Source of the DNA: RBC101 sp052387735
Lineage (GTDB): Bacteria > Gemmatimonadota > Gemmatimonadetes > Gemmatimonadales > Gemmatimonadaceae
Length of the DNA: 64,000 nucleotides
Assembly (NCBI GenBank): GCA_052387735.1
Contig: JBQTIW010000035.1
Coordinates: 1 to 64,000, forward strand
Direction of reading: 5' to 3'
In this document: positions 14,824-24,075 of the stretch, piece after piece
How the letters are laid out: each line of letters starts with the position of its first letter
How positions within the stretch are numbered: the first letter of the stretch is position 1
Program-made: the position numbers and the translations under genes
The notes under the pieces: model-generated
The model's input: the letters and a program-made list of their open reading frames with translations, nothing else
The model's database searches: none
What the model was told of the DNA's origin: nothing

Positions 14824-15297
14824 CTAGTGCTTCGCGAAAACTGTCGTCTTACCCGACTTCGTGAACGCGACAACAGTGTAGGAGTCCTTGGCCCCGTTGG
14901 GCATTTCCATGCCAGGGCTGCCGCGGGGCATTCCGGGTGCGGCGATGCCAGCGACCGCCGGCTTCTCCTGAAGCAACCGCTTGATGTCCTCAGCGGGGAC
15001 GTGGCCCTCGACGACATATCCGTTCACGATCGCCGTGTGACACGACCCGAGATTCTCCGTCACACCTCGTCTGGCCTTTTCGGCCTGCAGCGCGTTGTCG
15101 TCGAGGTCCGTGACTCTTACCTCGAAGCCCGCCCCGCGCATCTTGTCGACCCACGCCTTGCAGCATCCGCACGTGGGCGACTTGTAGACCTGCATCACGG
15201 TCGCGGGTGGGGTGTGTGGTACCGACCGGGGCTTTCCCGCCGACACCGAGGCAGCACCACCGGCGACGAGCGACAGGATTGCGATGAACTTGAGCAT
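14824..15297 (-). CDS. DUF411-family periplasmic metal-binding protein
   Basis: 157 residues. Signal peptide: LKFIAILSLVAGGAASVSAG. The DUF411 domain follows: the Cys cluster YKSPTCGCCKAWVDKMRGAG (residues ~38-57), then LGSCHTAIVNGYVVEGHVPA and EDIKRLLQEKP. A Met-rich segment (APGMPRGSPGMEMPNG) follows, as in copper- or silver-binding proteins, and then a final beta hairpin. DUF411 proteins are found in copper and other metal-resistance regions and the thioredoxin-like fold with CxCC is thought to bind metal. No copper exporter is adjacent. About 240 bp of non-coding sequence with a CGTTAGG copy (15459) precede it. Confidence 0.85.
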   Translation of the reverse strand: MLKFIAILSLVAGGAASVSAGKPRSVPHTPPATVMQVYKSPTCGCCKAWVDKMRGAGFEVRVTDLDDNALQAEKARRGVTENLGSCHTAIVNGYVVEGHVPAEDIKRLLQEKPAVAGIAAPGMPRGSPGMEMPNGAKDSYTVVAFTKSGKTTVFAKH

Positions 15298-15535
15298 GGT
15301 TCGGACAGCGGATGGGTTACGCCGACGTTTGGATACGGCTCCTCATACACCTAAGCATGGCGGCGCGCCCCCCGCAACGGCCCCCGGCTCTGCTGCGTGG
15401 CGGAGGGATAAACGAGCCTGGAAACCTGTGACGAACCGAAATCCTCCGGACGCCGTCACCTAACGACGCAGCACATCACGGAACCGCGCGCCGGTGCCGT
15501 CTGTGTCCGCATGTTCTGCTTGGTCTGCGGGGGTG
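15298..15535. other. Non-coding region upstream of the DUF411 gene
   Basis: 238 bp without a convincing gene on either strand. It holds one CCTAACG copy (15459-15465) and an AT-richer patch near 15330-15350 that could carry the promoter for the DUF411 gene, but I see no clear -35/-10 pair. No hairpin with a U tract seen. Confidence 0.5.
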
Positions 15536-16027
15536 CTACTTGCGGCTGGCGTTGTAGGCCAACGTCGCGCCGATGCTGGGCAACGCGACGGTGAGCGCAC
15601 CGAGCGTCCAGCACCCGACGCCACACCTCCGCCGATCAGCGTCCCACAGCAGATTCCCGAGCCTGGCGCTCACCACGGCTGCACCCATGCCGGCCAGCGA
15701 CCCGCCCAGGGCAGCGGCGAACTTGCCGTCGCGCCCTACCAACGCCGGACCGGCGGACGCAGCCAGCCACGTGGCCGAGTACGCCGAGACATAGCCGACA
15801 GTTGACGATCGCTCTTCACTCCACCCCCAGCGCTCGGCCATCCGATCCGACACCCACCCGGCACCAAGGAACGCGACGGGTGTGAGCACAGTGCCAAGCG
15901 CGATCTGCCCGGTCACCCGGGCGGCCGAAAGCGAAGGCGTTCCCGATTCCGCTTGCGCCCAGACGGCGGACCGGTTGAGCGCACACAGGAGTCCGGCCAC
16001 TAGCAGCGAGCGCAGGAGCTTACGCAC
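15536..16027 (-). CDS. Exported small membrane-associated protein, function unknown
   Basis: 163 residues. Signal peptide MRKLLRSLLVAGLLCALNRS then AVWAQ cleavage. The mature part is Gly/Ala-rich with hydrophobic stretches IALGTVLTPVAFLGAGWVSD, a region AAALGGSLAGMGAAVVSARL of glycine-zipper look, and a C-terminal LGALTVALPSIGATLAYNAS. A cysteine pair (RRCGVGCW) precedes the last segment. Overlaps the upstream gene by 8 bp. Could be an outer-membrane or inner-membrane small protein; no family recognised. Confidence 0.6.
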   Translation of the reverse strand: MRKLLRSLLVAGLLCALNRSAVWAQAESGTPSLSAARVTGQIALGTVLTPVAFLGAGWVSDRMAERWGWSEERSSTVGYVSAYSATWLAASAGPALVGRDGKFAAALGGSLAGMGAAVVSARLGNLLWDADRRRCGVGCWTLGALTVALPSIGATLAYNASRK

Positions 16028-16430
16028 CGGAGGAGACGACGGTCATCGAACCGACCTGCGCCTGGTTCACCAGGATGCGGAGATTGTTGCTTTTCGTGTC
16101 CACCGGCACGAGAAAAAAGAACGGCTTGTTGGGCGGATACCGCATGGCAACGCCAACCACACGCTCCCCGTCATGAAACCGAACGTCGACCAGTTTGGCT
16201 CCGCGGAGCCGGGGATCGGTCGGAGCGATGACGTCTGCTTCCACGTGTTCAGGATCCCCATCGAGCGACTTTACGAAGAACAGCGCCTTCAGGTCCTTGA
16301 GCTCCACCTCCACCATGTTCCCCTCCGCCGTTCGGATGTGACAGGTCGGCCGTTCAGGAACCACGTCCAGGCTCATGCCCTTTACGGTCCGTCCGTCAGC
16401 GAAGCGTGCAACAATGGCGTTGGCTGCCAT
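16020..16430 (-). CDS. Conserved-looking beta-rich cytoplasmic protein, function unknown
   Basis: 136 residues from the ATG at 16428-16430 (AANAIVARFADGRTVKGMSL). The first half has VVPERPTCHIRTAEGNMVEV then ELKDLKALFFVKSLDGD. The second half has KLVDVRFHDGERVVGVAMRY, PPNKPFFFLVPVDTKSNNLR and the terminal ILVNQAQVGSMTVV. The repeating pattern 'F.DG..v.G' in both halves suggests an internal duplication of a small beta domain, reminiscent of PilZ-associated or Sm-like barrels. I cannot name the family with confidence. The open frame extends upstream but only through low-complexity sequence. Confidence 0.65.
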   Translation of the reverse strand: MAANAIVARFADGRTVKGMSLDVVPERPTCHIRTAEGNMVEVELKDLKALFFVKSLDGDPEHVEADVIAPTDPRLRGAKLVDVRFHDGERVVGVAMRYPPNKPFFFLVPVDTKSNNLRILVNQAQVGSMTVVSSGA

Positions 16431-16624
16431 GCCGGGTTGGGTGGGGGTGGGGTTGGGCTTCGCGAAGAATAACGTCACACGGTCTCGCGCAGAGAGGCCG
16501 CCCAATGGGGGCTTGGGCGAAACTCGCAGTACCAGGACGGACGTAAGCCGGGTAAGAAAGCAATCAAGCCGCTCTCACCCGTTGACGCGACCGGGGGGCT
16601 GCTGGCGAAATGCCAGGAGATCAC

Positions 16625-16873
16625 ATGGAAGAGTTCAAGGTTTCGGGCAAGGACCTCAAGCAGAAGCTCAAGGACATCATTCGCGAAGGAAACGTTCGCC
16701 GGATCATCGTCCGGAATCCGAAAGGCCGAACCCTGCTCGACATGCCCCTCAGCGCGGGCGTGGTCGGCGCCGCGTTGCTCCCGTTCTGGGCCGCGGTCGC
16801 GGCGATTGCAGCGCTGGCGACCGACTACACGATCGGCGTGGAGCGCGATCCGGGAAGCTCTGTCACGAAATAG
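16625..16873 (+). CDS. DUF4342-family small membrane protein
   Basis: 82 residues from ATG 16625, with AGGAG eight bases upstream (an earlier in-frame ATG at 16610 lacks one). It starts EEFKVSGKDLKQKLKDIIRE, then GNVRRIIVRNPKGRTLLDMP, then a hydrophobic segment VVGAALLPFWAAVAAIAALA and a short tail. This is the DUF4342 layout: an amphipathic helix, two strands, one membrane-like segment. Function of the family is unknown. It is the only plus-strand gene between ROK and the EAL-HDOD gene. Confidence 0.85.
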   Translation: MEEFKVSGKDLKQKLKDIIREGNVRRIIVRNPKGRTLLDMPLSAGVVGAALLPFWAAVAAIAALATDYTIGVERDPGSSVTK

Positions 16874-16928
16874 CCAGACAGGAGCTCAATCGGTACGAGT
16901 GGTCAACAAGAGCGCGGTGCGGCGAGGG

Positions 16929-18620
16929 TCAGCCGCGCAACTCCATGATCCGGGTTTCCACGAGATCCACCAGCTCGGCCATTCCCTGGCTGTCGAAGAT
17001 GAGCCGGGCACCTGCTGTTGCATAGAGCGCAGGGAGCGGGCGCGTGCCGCCTAGCGCGAGGAACTCCTTGTACCGGGAGATTGTTACCGACGGGTCGTTT
17101 CGCGAACTCCGCCAGAGCTGCAGGGCGCCGAGTTGGGCGATCCCGTACTCGATGTAGTAAAAGGGGAGCTCGAAGATGTGCAGTTGCTTGTACCATCTGG
17201 CAACGCGCTCGCGCTCCAGACCGCTCCAGTCCACTCCGCGCTCGAACCGGGACCGTAGTGTGAGCCACGCGGCATCGCGCGCGTCAGCCTCATGGCCCTG
17301 TCCGCTGGTGTAGATCCAGCGCTGGAAGGCGTCGACACTGGCGATGTGCGCCAGACTGCCAAGTAGATCCTCGAGGTGCTCGATCTCCACGGCCCGGGCC
17401 TGTTCCGGCGTGTAGTAGCCCGTCGGGGCGATGAGGTACGGCGAGGCGAGCAGCTCCATGCTCATCGACGCCAACTCGGCCGCTTCGTGGCCCGCCGAAC
17501 GTTGCCAGAGATACGGCAACCGATTGGCTGAGAAATCGTGAAAGCAGTGGCCGGCCTCGTGCACGAGGGTGTTCACGTCGTCAGGCACACCGACTGCGTT
17601 CATGAAGATGAACGGTTTCTTCCGCCAGGAGAGGTTCGTGCAGTAGCCGCCCGGAGCTTTGCCTGGTCGGCTGGCGAGGTCGAGGAGGCGCTCGGCGTTC
17701 ATCTCGCGGAACTGGTCACCCAATTCCGTATCCAGCGCATCGAAGATCCGCTGGGCCGGCTGCACGAGCCCGTTGGCGTCACTGAACGGCCGTACGGGTT
17801 CGCGGGACTCGAGCTGCACCAGCGTATCCCACGGCCGGACCCGGTCCACGCCCAACACCCTGGCGCGGTGAGACATCAGCCGCTCGACCACCGGTGCGAC
17901 CGTGGCTTCCACCGCCTCGTGAAAGCGAGCGCAATCATCTGGTGTGTAATCGAAGCGGTGCTTGGACTGGAAACAGTACGCCATGAAGTCGGGGAACCCG
18001 GCGTTCGATGCGACGTGTTGCCTGACGAGGAACATGCGATCGAAGAGGCTGGCGAGGTCCTCGCGCTTCTCGAGGTACGCCCCGGCACCGGCGCGAAAGG
18101 CCCGTTCACGGACCGCGCGGTCCTTCACCTTGAGGAACGGCTGAAGTTGCGGAATCGTCAGGCGCTCGCCGTCCCAGTTCACCTCCAGCCCACCCGTCGC
18201 CTTCTGGTATGCGGCGACCAGCTCCTCCAGCTCGGCGAACAACGGCACGTTCGCCTCGCGGAAAATCTCAATGTCGGTGCGGAACTCGCGGACCACCATT
18301 TCCATCCCGGGTGGCACACGCCCGGCATCGACGAGACGCTGCGCCAGCCGCACGTGCTGCTCGAGTACGTGAGGAAAGATCTCGGCCGACCACCGCAGGT
18401 TGGCTGCCTCTTTCGCAGGATCCGCGGTGTCGCACGTGTAGTCAATCATCGCAACCGTCGCCGCTTCTTCCACGATCTCCTGCAGCGAAGACCATCGAGC
18501 GAGCCATCCCGGCAGGTCTCCCTCGATGGGCGCGCTCGCCAGTTCCTCGTATAGCGGCGCCAGGTCGCTCCAGGTAGCGTCAGCGAGATCTGCAGGTGAC
18601 GTCGGCGTCGTGATGGGCAT
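16929..18620 (-). CDS. M3-family oligoendopeptidase (PepF-like)
   Basis: 563 residues from ATG 18618-18620 (PITTPTSPADLADATWSDLA); the longer open frame upstream is low-complexity. The HExxH zinc site is in NTLVHEAGHCFHDFSANRLP at about residue 355, with the third ligand expected in the following helix (AGHEAAELASMSMELLAS). Size and N-terminal helical region match oligoendopeptidase F-type M3 enzymes, which cut short peptides in the cytoplasm; there is no signal peptide. Substrates are peptides of roughly 7-17 residues in known members. Stands alone, with the DUF4342 gene convergent at its 3' end. Confidence 0.92.
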   Translation of the reverse strand: MPITTPTSPADLADATWSDLAPLYEELASAPIEGDLPGWLARWSSLQEIVEEAATVAMIDYTCDTADPAKEAANLRWSAEIFPHVLEQHVRLAQRLVDAGRVPPGMEMVVREFRTDIEIFREANVPLFAELEELVAAYQKATGGLEVNWDGERLTIPQLQPFLKVKDRAVRERAFRAGAGAYLEKREDLASLFDRMFLVRQHVASNAGFPDFMAYCFQSKHRFDYTPDDCARFHEAVEATVAPVVERLMSHRARVLGVDRVRPWDTLVQLESREPVRPFSDANGLVQPAQRIFDALDTELGDQFREMNAERLLDLASRPGKAPGGYCTNLSWRKKPFIFMNAVGVPDDVNTLVHEAGHCFHDFSANRLPYLWQRSAGHEAAELASMSMELLASPYLIAPTGYYTPEQARAVEIEHLEDLLGSLAHIASVDAFQRWIYTSGQGHEADARDAAWLTLRSRFERGVDWSGLERERVARWYKQLHIFELPFYYIEYGIAQLGALQLWRSSRNDPSVTISRYKEFLALGGTRPLPALYATAGARLIFDSQGMAELVDLVETRIMELRG

Positions 18621-18972
18621 GCGATCGGTTCCGGGGGGAAAAAAAGAAACCGCTCCCCGTCCAACGAAGCGGCAGGCGAAATTTATCCGGAGTCTTGACC
18701 CGGTGCGAGCGTCGTGCCGGTTACTTCGCGGCATCCGTCCCGCGAACCGCCGACAGTCCCAGTGGGGGTGACGGGGCAGGTACTGGTGAGGTTGCCTGGG
18801 CCTTCGTCCGTGTCCTCCATCCGGGTACCCATCGCGCGCTCGACTCGTTAGGCCCGGTTCCGCACGGGCACGTGCCACGCGGGTAACGGCGGCCTCAGCA
18901 GGCGACCGCGCATTGAAGTTCGACCGCCTCCCGGCCGATACTCATCGGTGTTCGCTCCATTACGGGTCGCCA

Positions 18973-20199
18973 ATGTCCGAAATCTTCCTCGTCCGACAGC
19001 CCGTGTTCGACCGCTCCGATTCAGCGGTCGGCTACGAGCTGCGTTTCCGCCCGGCGGAGGATGGAAGTGACCCATTTGCAAGGAGTTACATGAGCGGCTC
19101 GTTCGAGTTCCTGCGCTCCGGCCTGCCGGCGTGGGTGCGCGCAACTCGACAGCAGCTTCTGGATCGGATCTTCGATACCCCAGAACCGCAGGCCCTCGTC
19201 GTCCTCGTACCACCCGACGTCGGCGCGGATGACGAAGTGGTAGAATGTGTGGCCCGACTTGCCCGACAAGGGGTGAAGATCGCACTCGACGAGTTCGAGC
19301 TCCCCAGGCAGACCGGCTCACCGATCCTCCGGCTGCTGCAGTACGCGGCGATGGTGCGCATCGACCTGCGCTGCCAGGATCCGGCCGTGCTCGGTGCTCT
19401 GGTCGCAGCACTCAAGCGGCAAAACAAGGTCGTGGTGGCCGATCACGTGCTCGATGCCAAACTGCATAAAGCGTGTCTGGCGCTGGGGTTCGAGGTCTTC
19501 CAGGGGCCGCATTTCAGTCGGCCGGAACCACTGCCCGCGGCCGAGATTCCCACGTCCACGGCGACGGCGTTGCGACTCCTCTCGCTGGCGCGCGACCCCA
19601 ACACGCCCGAGCGCGAGCTCGAGCGGGTGATCAGCGCCGATCCCGGTATCACCTACCAGTTGCTGCGGATCGTCAATTCGGCGGCGTTAGGCGGTCGCGG
19701 GATCACGTCCATCACGCATGCCTTGCGACTGGTGGGCCGGGACAACGTGATGCGCTGGTTGGGCCTCGCCTCAGCGACGTCGCGCACCGGCAAACGCGGC
19801 GCCGATGATGAGCTCATCCGCCAGACCGTACAGCGGGCGCACTTCTGCGAACAGCTGGCGCTGCCGGGCACGGGCTTGGACAAGGGCACACTGTTCCTGA
19901 TGGGACTCTTCTCCCTTCTGGACGCGGTGTTCCGCATGCCGATGTCTGAGGTGCTGGAGCGCGTGAGTCTCGACGACGACGTGAAGCAGGCGCTTCTCGA
20001 CCGCACCGGACCGTACGCCGATCCGATGATGATCGTCGAATCGTACGAGCTCGGATTGTGGGAAGCCGCTGGTGAAGCAGCCGGCCGTATTGGTCTCGAC
20101 CCGACCAGGCTGCCGGGGATCTACGCCGAGTGTGTGCAGTGGGCCATGGAGCAGATGCCGACGGCAAAGGCGCCGGCAGCAGTGGGGAGGGTGGCCTAA
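18973..20199 (+). CDS. EAL-HDOD signal-transduction protein (YuxH-like)
   Basis: 408 residues from ATG 18973. The N-terminal half (SEIFLVRQPVFDRSDSAVGY then ELRFR) is a degenerate EAL domain. It has QPVFD and GYELRFR, but lacks an intact EAL motif and most metal ligands, so c-di-GMP hydrolysis is unlikely. The C-terminal half is an HDOD domain: LLSLARDPNTPERELERVIS, ADPGITYQLLRIVNSAA and the helix LFLMGLFSLLDAVF. HDOD proteins are regulatory relatives of HD-GYP domains. This architecture is common in Proteobacteria and deep-branching phyla and acts in motility or stress signalling through protein contacts. A CGTTAGGC copy encodes Leu-Gly in NSAALGGRG. Confidence 0.9.
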   Translation: MSEIFLVRQPVFDRSDSAVGYELRFRPAEDGSDPFARSYMSGSFEFLRSGLPAWVRATRQQLLDRIFDTPEPQALVVLVPPDVGADDEVVECVARLARQGVKIALDEFELPRQTGSPILRLLQYAAMVRIDLRCQDPAVLGALVAALKRQNKVVVADHVLDAKLHKACLALGFEVFQGPHFSRPEPLPAAEIPTSTATALRLLSLARDPNTPERELERVISADPGITYQLLRIVNSAALGGRGITSITHALRLVGRDNVMRWLGLASATSRTGKRGADDELIRQTVQRAHFCEQLALPGTGLDKGTLFLMGLFSLLDAVFRMPMSEVLERVSLDDDVKQALLDRTGPYADPMMIVESYELGLWEAAGEAAGRIGLDPTRLPGIYAECVQWAMEQMPTAKAPAAVGRVA

Positions 20200-20202
20200 G
20201 AG

Positions 20203-20262
20203 ACGGGCGACAGGACGCGGGAGACCGGAGGACACAACCGCGGAGCCAATCTCCCGTCTCCC
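20203..20262. repeat. Imperfect inverted repeat between convergent genes
   Basis: Left arm GAGACGGGCGAC with GGGAGACCGGAG, right arm CTCCCGTCTCCCTTA. It can fold into a bulged hairpin between the EAL-HDOD gene (plus) and the ABC permease (minus), so may terminate both. It shares words with the 29491-29566 element (GAGACGGG, AGACCGGAG, CTCCCGTCTCCC), suggesting one family. Confidence 0.5.
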
Positions 20263-21513
20263 TTACTCGTATCGTAGCGCGTCGATCGGATCCAGGCGCG
20301 CGGCGCGTGAGGCGGGGAACAGTCCGAACATCACGCCGGTGAAGCAGCTGGCGAGCAGGGCGGCGATGATCGCGCCAACTGGAATCGACGCCTGCAGTGG
20401 CGTCGCGCTCCGGATCGCCAGCGACACGACCCAACCCACGAGCAGCCCGGCCAGCGCGCCGATGGCGGTGAGGGTGGCCGCCTCCACGAGAAACTGCCAG
20501 AGGATCGTGCCCCTCGTTGCACCTAACGCCTTGCGCACGCCGATCTCGCGCGTTCGCTCGGTGACGCTGATCATCATGATCGCCACCACACCGACGCCGC
20601 CCACGATGAGCCCGATGCCGGACAGGGTGAGCATGACGAGGAAGAAGACGCCCGTCATTTTGCCCCATGTTTCGAACAGCTTGTCCTGCGTGATGACGGC
20701 AAAGGTGTTCTCCTGCGCGGGACGCAGCCCGCGCTGGGCGCGCAGCGTCGCCACCACGTCGTCGACGGCTTCGTCCCGCGTGAAGTTGGACCGTGGCTTC
20801 ACCGTGAAGTCGATCCAGTCGATCCAGATGTTGAGGTACTTGTTCCCCGTGCTGAATGGGACGTAGGCGCGGGGGCTCGGTGATCCCAGGAACTCGCCGC
20901 CGCCCTTGAACACGCCGATCACCTCGTAGGGCGAGCGGTTGACCTGCACGACCTTGCCCAGCGGGTCCGTCTGCTCGCCGAACAGTCGCTTCTTCATTTC
21001 CTCGTTGATCACGAGGACGCGGGCCGAGTTCATGTCCTCGGCCGCGGTGAAATTGCGGCCTTCGGTCACGTCGCCGCCGCTCGTCTCGAGCCAATCGGCG
21101 GTGGTGGCAGTGAGCCGGGCCGAGGGGAGCATGCGGTCGTGGTACTTGAGCGCGGCGTTCGTCCCGCTGCCGATGTTCACCCCCTGAATGCTCGGCAGCC
21201 GCTTGATCGCCGCCGCTTCGCTCAGGCGCAGCGGCGGATTGCTCCGCCACTTGCAGGTGTCATCGGAGTCGTCGCACGCTTCGAGCGTGATCGGAAACCG
21301 GTTGACGAAGAACGTGGTGGGTCCCGCCTTCTCGAACTCCGAAGCGACACCGCGATTGATGCCGTTGATTGCCGCCGACATCACGACGACTACGAACACG
21401 CCGATCGCAATGCCGAGAATCGTGAGCGCCGCGCGAACGCGATTGGCGCGCAGCGCGTCGATCGCAATGACCACGCCCTCGAAGAGTCCCGACAACCGGG
21501 GGCCGAGTGCCAT
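20263..21513 (-). CDS. MacB-type ABC transporter permease
   Basis: 416 residues. The N-terminal membrane segment VRAALTILGIAIGVFVVVVM is followed by a large periplasmic MacB_PCD-like domain (about 50-270). Three C-terminal membrane helices of the FtsX domain follow: VFFLVMLTLSGIGLIVGGVG, LTAIGALAGLLVGWVVSLAI and a last one near FTGVMFGLFPASRA. The cytoplasmic motif TREIGVRKALGATRGTILWQ is the family hallmark. Such permeases work with an ATPase and a membrane-fusion protein in mechanotransmission-type export of lipoproteins, toxins or antibiotics. No ATPase is adjacent. It begins 3 bp after the stop of its paralogue, clearly one operon. Confidence 0.9.
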   Translation of the reverse strand: MALGPRLSGLFEGVVIAIDALRANRVRAALTILGIAIGVFVVVVMSAAINGINRGVASEFEKAGPTTFFVNRFPITLEACDDSDDTCKWRSNPPLRLSEAAAIKRLPSIQGVNIGSGTNAALKYHDRMLPSARLTATTADWLETSGGDVTEGRNFTAAEDMNSARVLVINEEMKKRLFGEQTDPLGKVVQVNRSPYEVIGVFKGGGEFLGSPSPRAYVPFSTGNKYLNIWIDWIDFTVKPRSNFTRDEAVDDVVATLRAQRGLRPAQENTFAVITQDKLFETWGKMTGVFFLVMLTLSGIGLIVGGVGVVAIMMISVTERTREIGVRKALGATRGTILWQFLVEAATLTAIGALAGLLVGWVVSLAIRSATPLQASIPVGAIIAALLASCFTGVMFGLFPASRAARLDPIDALRYE

Positions 21514-21516
21514 GTC

Positions 21517-22758
21517 TTACTCCTGACGCAGCGCAGCCACGGGATCGAGCCGCGACGCACGACTCGCCGGGTACACCCCCGAGATGATGCCGACACCGCC
21601 ACCCACGACCACGGCCACCATCACCGACCAGAGCTCCACAGACGTCGGCAGCGGTGAGACCGCGGCGATGAGTTTCGCCAGGCCGAATCCGATGGCGATA
21701 CCTAACGAGGCGCCCAGGAGGGCCAAGGTGGTGGACTCCACGAGGAACTGCGACAGGATGTCGCGGCGCTTGGCACCCAATGCCTTCCGCACCCCGATCT
21801 CGCGGGTCCGTTCGGCGACCGCCACGAGCATGATGTTCATGATCACGATTGCGCCGACGAGAAGACCGATCGCGGGAAGCGCGATGCCGGCGAGCACGAG
21901 GAACCCCTGGATCTTCTTCCAGAACTCGAGCGCGCTGTCCGACGTCTGGAGCGAGAAATTGTCCGGCTGTGATGGGCGAAGTCCACGGTGCGAACGCATG
22001 AACACGCGGATGTCCTCCATCGTCGCCTGCATCTGTTGCTCGTCCGGCAGCTTGATGATGAGCCCATCGATGATCCGAGCCGGGTTCACCAGTCGTCGCG
22101 CCGGAGTCTTGTACGGAACGACGGCGAACTTGTCGAGGGAGATGCCGAACGCGCTTCCCTGCTTTTCGGCGACCCCGATGACCTGGTACGGAATCGCGCC
22201 AATCGTCACCTCGCGACCGATGGGATCCACCACGGGGAAAAAGTGGTCCTTGAGGTCTTGCCCGATCACCACCACGGTCGACCCCAGCTCGTACTCCTGC
22301 TGCGTGGGAAGGCGGCCCTGGGTCACTCCCATGTTCTTCTGGGCAAACCAGTCCCCGTCAACCACGGAAAGGCTGACGCTGCGGGGACGGCCGTACTTGG
22401 ACTCGACGTTGACTCTGTCTTCGGAGTAGACCGCCCACGTCGCGGTGGGAGGTAGCTCGCCGATCACCGGCTGGATGTCGTCCTCACGAAGCCGGGGGCG
22501 CTGGGACCACTCGCGCCACGTCGCATCGTCAATGTCGCCCATGGTGATGTTGGGGCGACGACGTAACTCGAAGGAGTACTTGGGGATAAGCTTGCCAACC
22601 AGGTCGTCCTCCATGAAGCGACCCATCCCGTTCACGATCGACACAATGGCGATCAGGAACATGACGCCGATCGTGACACCGAGCAGGGTGAAGAAGCTCT
22701 TGAGCTTCTGGGCGCGGATCGTGGCAAGGGCCAGCCGCACAGCTTCAAGGAGTGGCAT
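21517..22758 (-). CDS. MacB-type ABC transporter permease (paralogue)
   Basis: 413 residues from ATG 22756-22758 (PLLEAVRLALATIRAQKLKS). The N-terminal segment FFTLLGVTIGVMFLIAIVSI precedes a periplasmic domain of about 220 residues. The C-terminal FtsX helices follow: GFLVLAGIALPAIGLLVGAI, LALLGASLGIAIGFGLAKLI and SVMVAVVVGGGVGIISGVYP. The hallmark RTREIGVRKALGAKRRDILS is nearly identical in position to that of the next gene, so the two arose by duplication and may form a heterodimer. The upstream 100 bp to NamZ contain purine/pyrimidine repeat words. No ATPase or fusion-protein gene nearby. Confidence 0.9.
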   Translation of the reverse strand: MPLLEAVRLALATIRAQKLKSFFTLLGVTIGVMFLIAIVSIVNGMGRFMEDDLVGKLIPKYSFELRRRPNITMGDIDDATWREWSQRPRLREDDIQPVIGELPPTATWAVYSEDRVNVESKYGRPRSVSLSVVDGDWFAQKNMGVTQGRLPTQQEYELGSTVVVIGQDLKDHFFPVVDPIGREVTIGAIPYQVIGVAEKQGSAFGISLDKFAVVPYKTPARRLVNPARIIDGLIIKLPDEQQMQATMEDIRVFMRSHRGLRPSQPDNFSLQTSDSALEFWKKIQGFLVLAGIALPAIGLLVGAIVIMNIMLVAVAERTREIGVRKALGAKRRDILSQFLVESTTLALLGASLGIAIGFGLAKLIAAVSPLPTSVELWSVMVAVVVGGGVGIISGVYPASRASRLDPVAALRQE

Positions 22759-22857
22759 GGTGACCGGCCTACGCTCCCGCCGGCGAAGCGGTTTCAGGAG
22801 CGCGGTTTCGCTCCCCGCTCCGCTCACAGACAGTGTGGCGCCAGACGGACAGCTAGC

Positions 22858-24075
22858 CTATCGATAGAGTCGGATCCGCTCGATCCGGGCCGCGAACTCC
22901 ATGGATTCGCGATCGAGGATTGGAATCAGCTCCTCAATGCCACCTTCGCGCTCCACGGCTTTGCGCAGCCGGTCCGAGCCCGACAACCGGTCGATCGCGC
23001 TTTCGCGCCACTTGAAGTCGTTCGGGTGGCGCTTGTATATGGCCCGCAGCAAGTGCAGGCCGACCACATGGGGCCTAACGAGCTCACGGTCTGCGACAAC
23101 GACGAGGATCACGGGGATTTTCTCACCGCCAAACTTGTAACCGGCCTCGATGGTCTGACTGGCAGAATCGAAGACGACACCGGGGATATTCTTCGCATTG
23201 AGCTCCCGGACAATCGCGCCGGCGTCGGTCAGCCACGAGGCGCCAATCATCTGGAAGGGCATCATGGTGCCGCGTCCTTCGCTGACGTTGGTGCCCTCGA
23301 AGAATACAGTGCCTGTGTACAGGAGCGCCGCATCACCCGAACGAATGTTCGGCGACGGATTGACCCACCCCAGACCCGTCTCGTTCCACCACAGGCCGGG
23401 CTTGTAGTTCTGCATGGGGATTACGGTGACGTCCGCCTTGAGCTGGCCGGATGTCACCAGCCAGGTGGCGAGCTCTCCGATGGTCATTCCGTACCGCATG
23501 GCCACGGGATACTGGCCGACGAACGATCGGAAATTCGGATCGAGCACGCCTCCTTCCACCCGATCGTTGCGAATCAGATTGGGCCGATCGAGGACGATGA
23601 ACGGCTTCTTCGCCGCTTCGGCGGCGAGCGCCATCGTCCACGGGTACGTGTACACGCGAGCACCGACTTCCTGGATGTCGAAGATCAGCACATCGACGTC
23701 CTTGACCATGTCCGCGGTGGGGACCCGCGTGTCCCCGTAGAGCGAATGCACGGGCACACCGGTCGCCGAGTCCACCGAGGAGGCGATCTTGTCGCCGGCG
23801 CGGGCCACGCCGCGGATGCCGTGCTCGGGCCCATACAGCGCCGTTAGGCGGACGTTCGGGGCCGAATGCAGCAGGTCGACGGTGCTCTTGCCCATCGGTC
23901 CTACGCCGGTGTGGTTGGTGATCAACCCGACGCGTTTTCCGCGGATGAGGTGCAGCGAATCCGACAGGAGGACTTCGATGCCGGTTCGGACCCGGACACC
24001 TTGCGCCTCGACTGCCGCTGGCACGCCGAGGACTGCCGCGAGGGCCAGGGAGCGGAACGATAGATGTCGGCGCAT
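22858..24075 (-). CDS. namZ: DUF1343 / NamZ-type exo-beta-N-acetylmuramidase, exported
   Basis: 405 residues with a signal peptide (RRHLSFRSLALAAVLGVPAA). Conserved DUF1343 motifs are: GIEVLLSDSLHLIRGKRVGL, LITNHTGVGPMGKSTVDLL, LYGPEHGIRGVARAGD near residue 80, HSLYGDTRVPTADM, and IFDIQEVGARVYTYPWTMAL. NamZ of Bacillus subtilis releases MurNAc from non-reducing ends of peptidoglycan fragments, feeding muropeptide recovery; the family name is used on that basis. The gene is divergent from a GT51 transglycosylase gene across 145 bp, a pairing that fits envelope turnover. Family firm, exact substrate inferred. Confidence 0.88.
   Translation of the reverse strand: MRRHLSFRSLALAAVLGVPAAVEAQGVRVRTGIEVLLSDSLHLIRGKRVGLITNHTGVGPMGKSTVDLLHSAPNVRLTALYGPEHGIRGVARAGDKIASSVDSATGVPVHSLYGDTRVPTADMVKDVDVLIFDIQEVGARVYTYPWTMALAAEAAKKPFIVLDRPNLIRNDRVEGGVLDPNFRSFVGQYPVAMRYGMTIGELATWLVTSGQLKADVTVIPMQNYKPGLWWNETGLGWVNPSPNIRSGDAALLYTGTVFFEGTNVSEGRGTMMPFQMIGASWLTDAGAIVRELNAKNIPGVVFDSASQTIEAGYKFGGEKIPVILVVVADRELVRPHVVGLHLLRAIYKRHPNDFKWRESAIDRLSGSDRLRKAVEREGGIEELIPILDRESMEFAARIERIRLYR

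Noticed and set aside
19814..21250. 478-codon minus-strand frame over the EAL-HDOD gene and the ABC permease
   Set aside because: No hydrophobic segments or motifs; both overlapping genes are clearly recognised in other frames.
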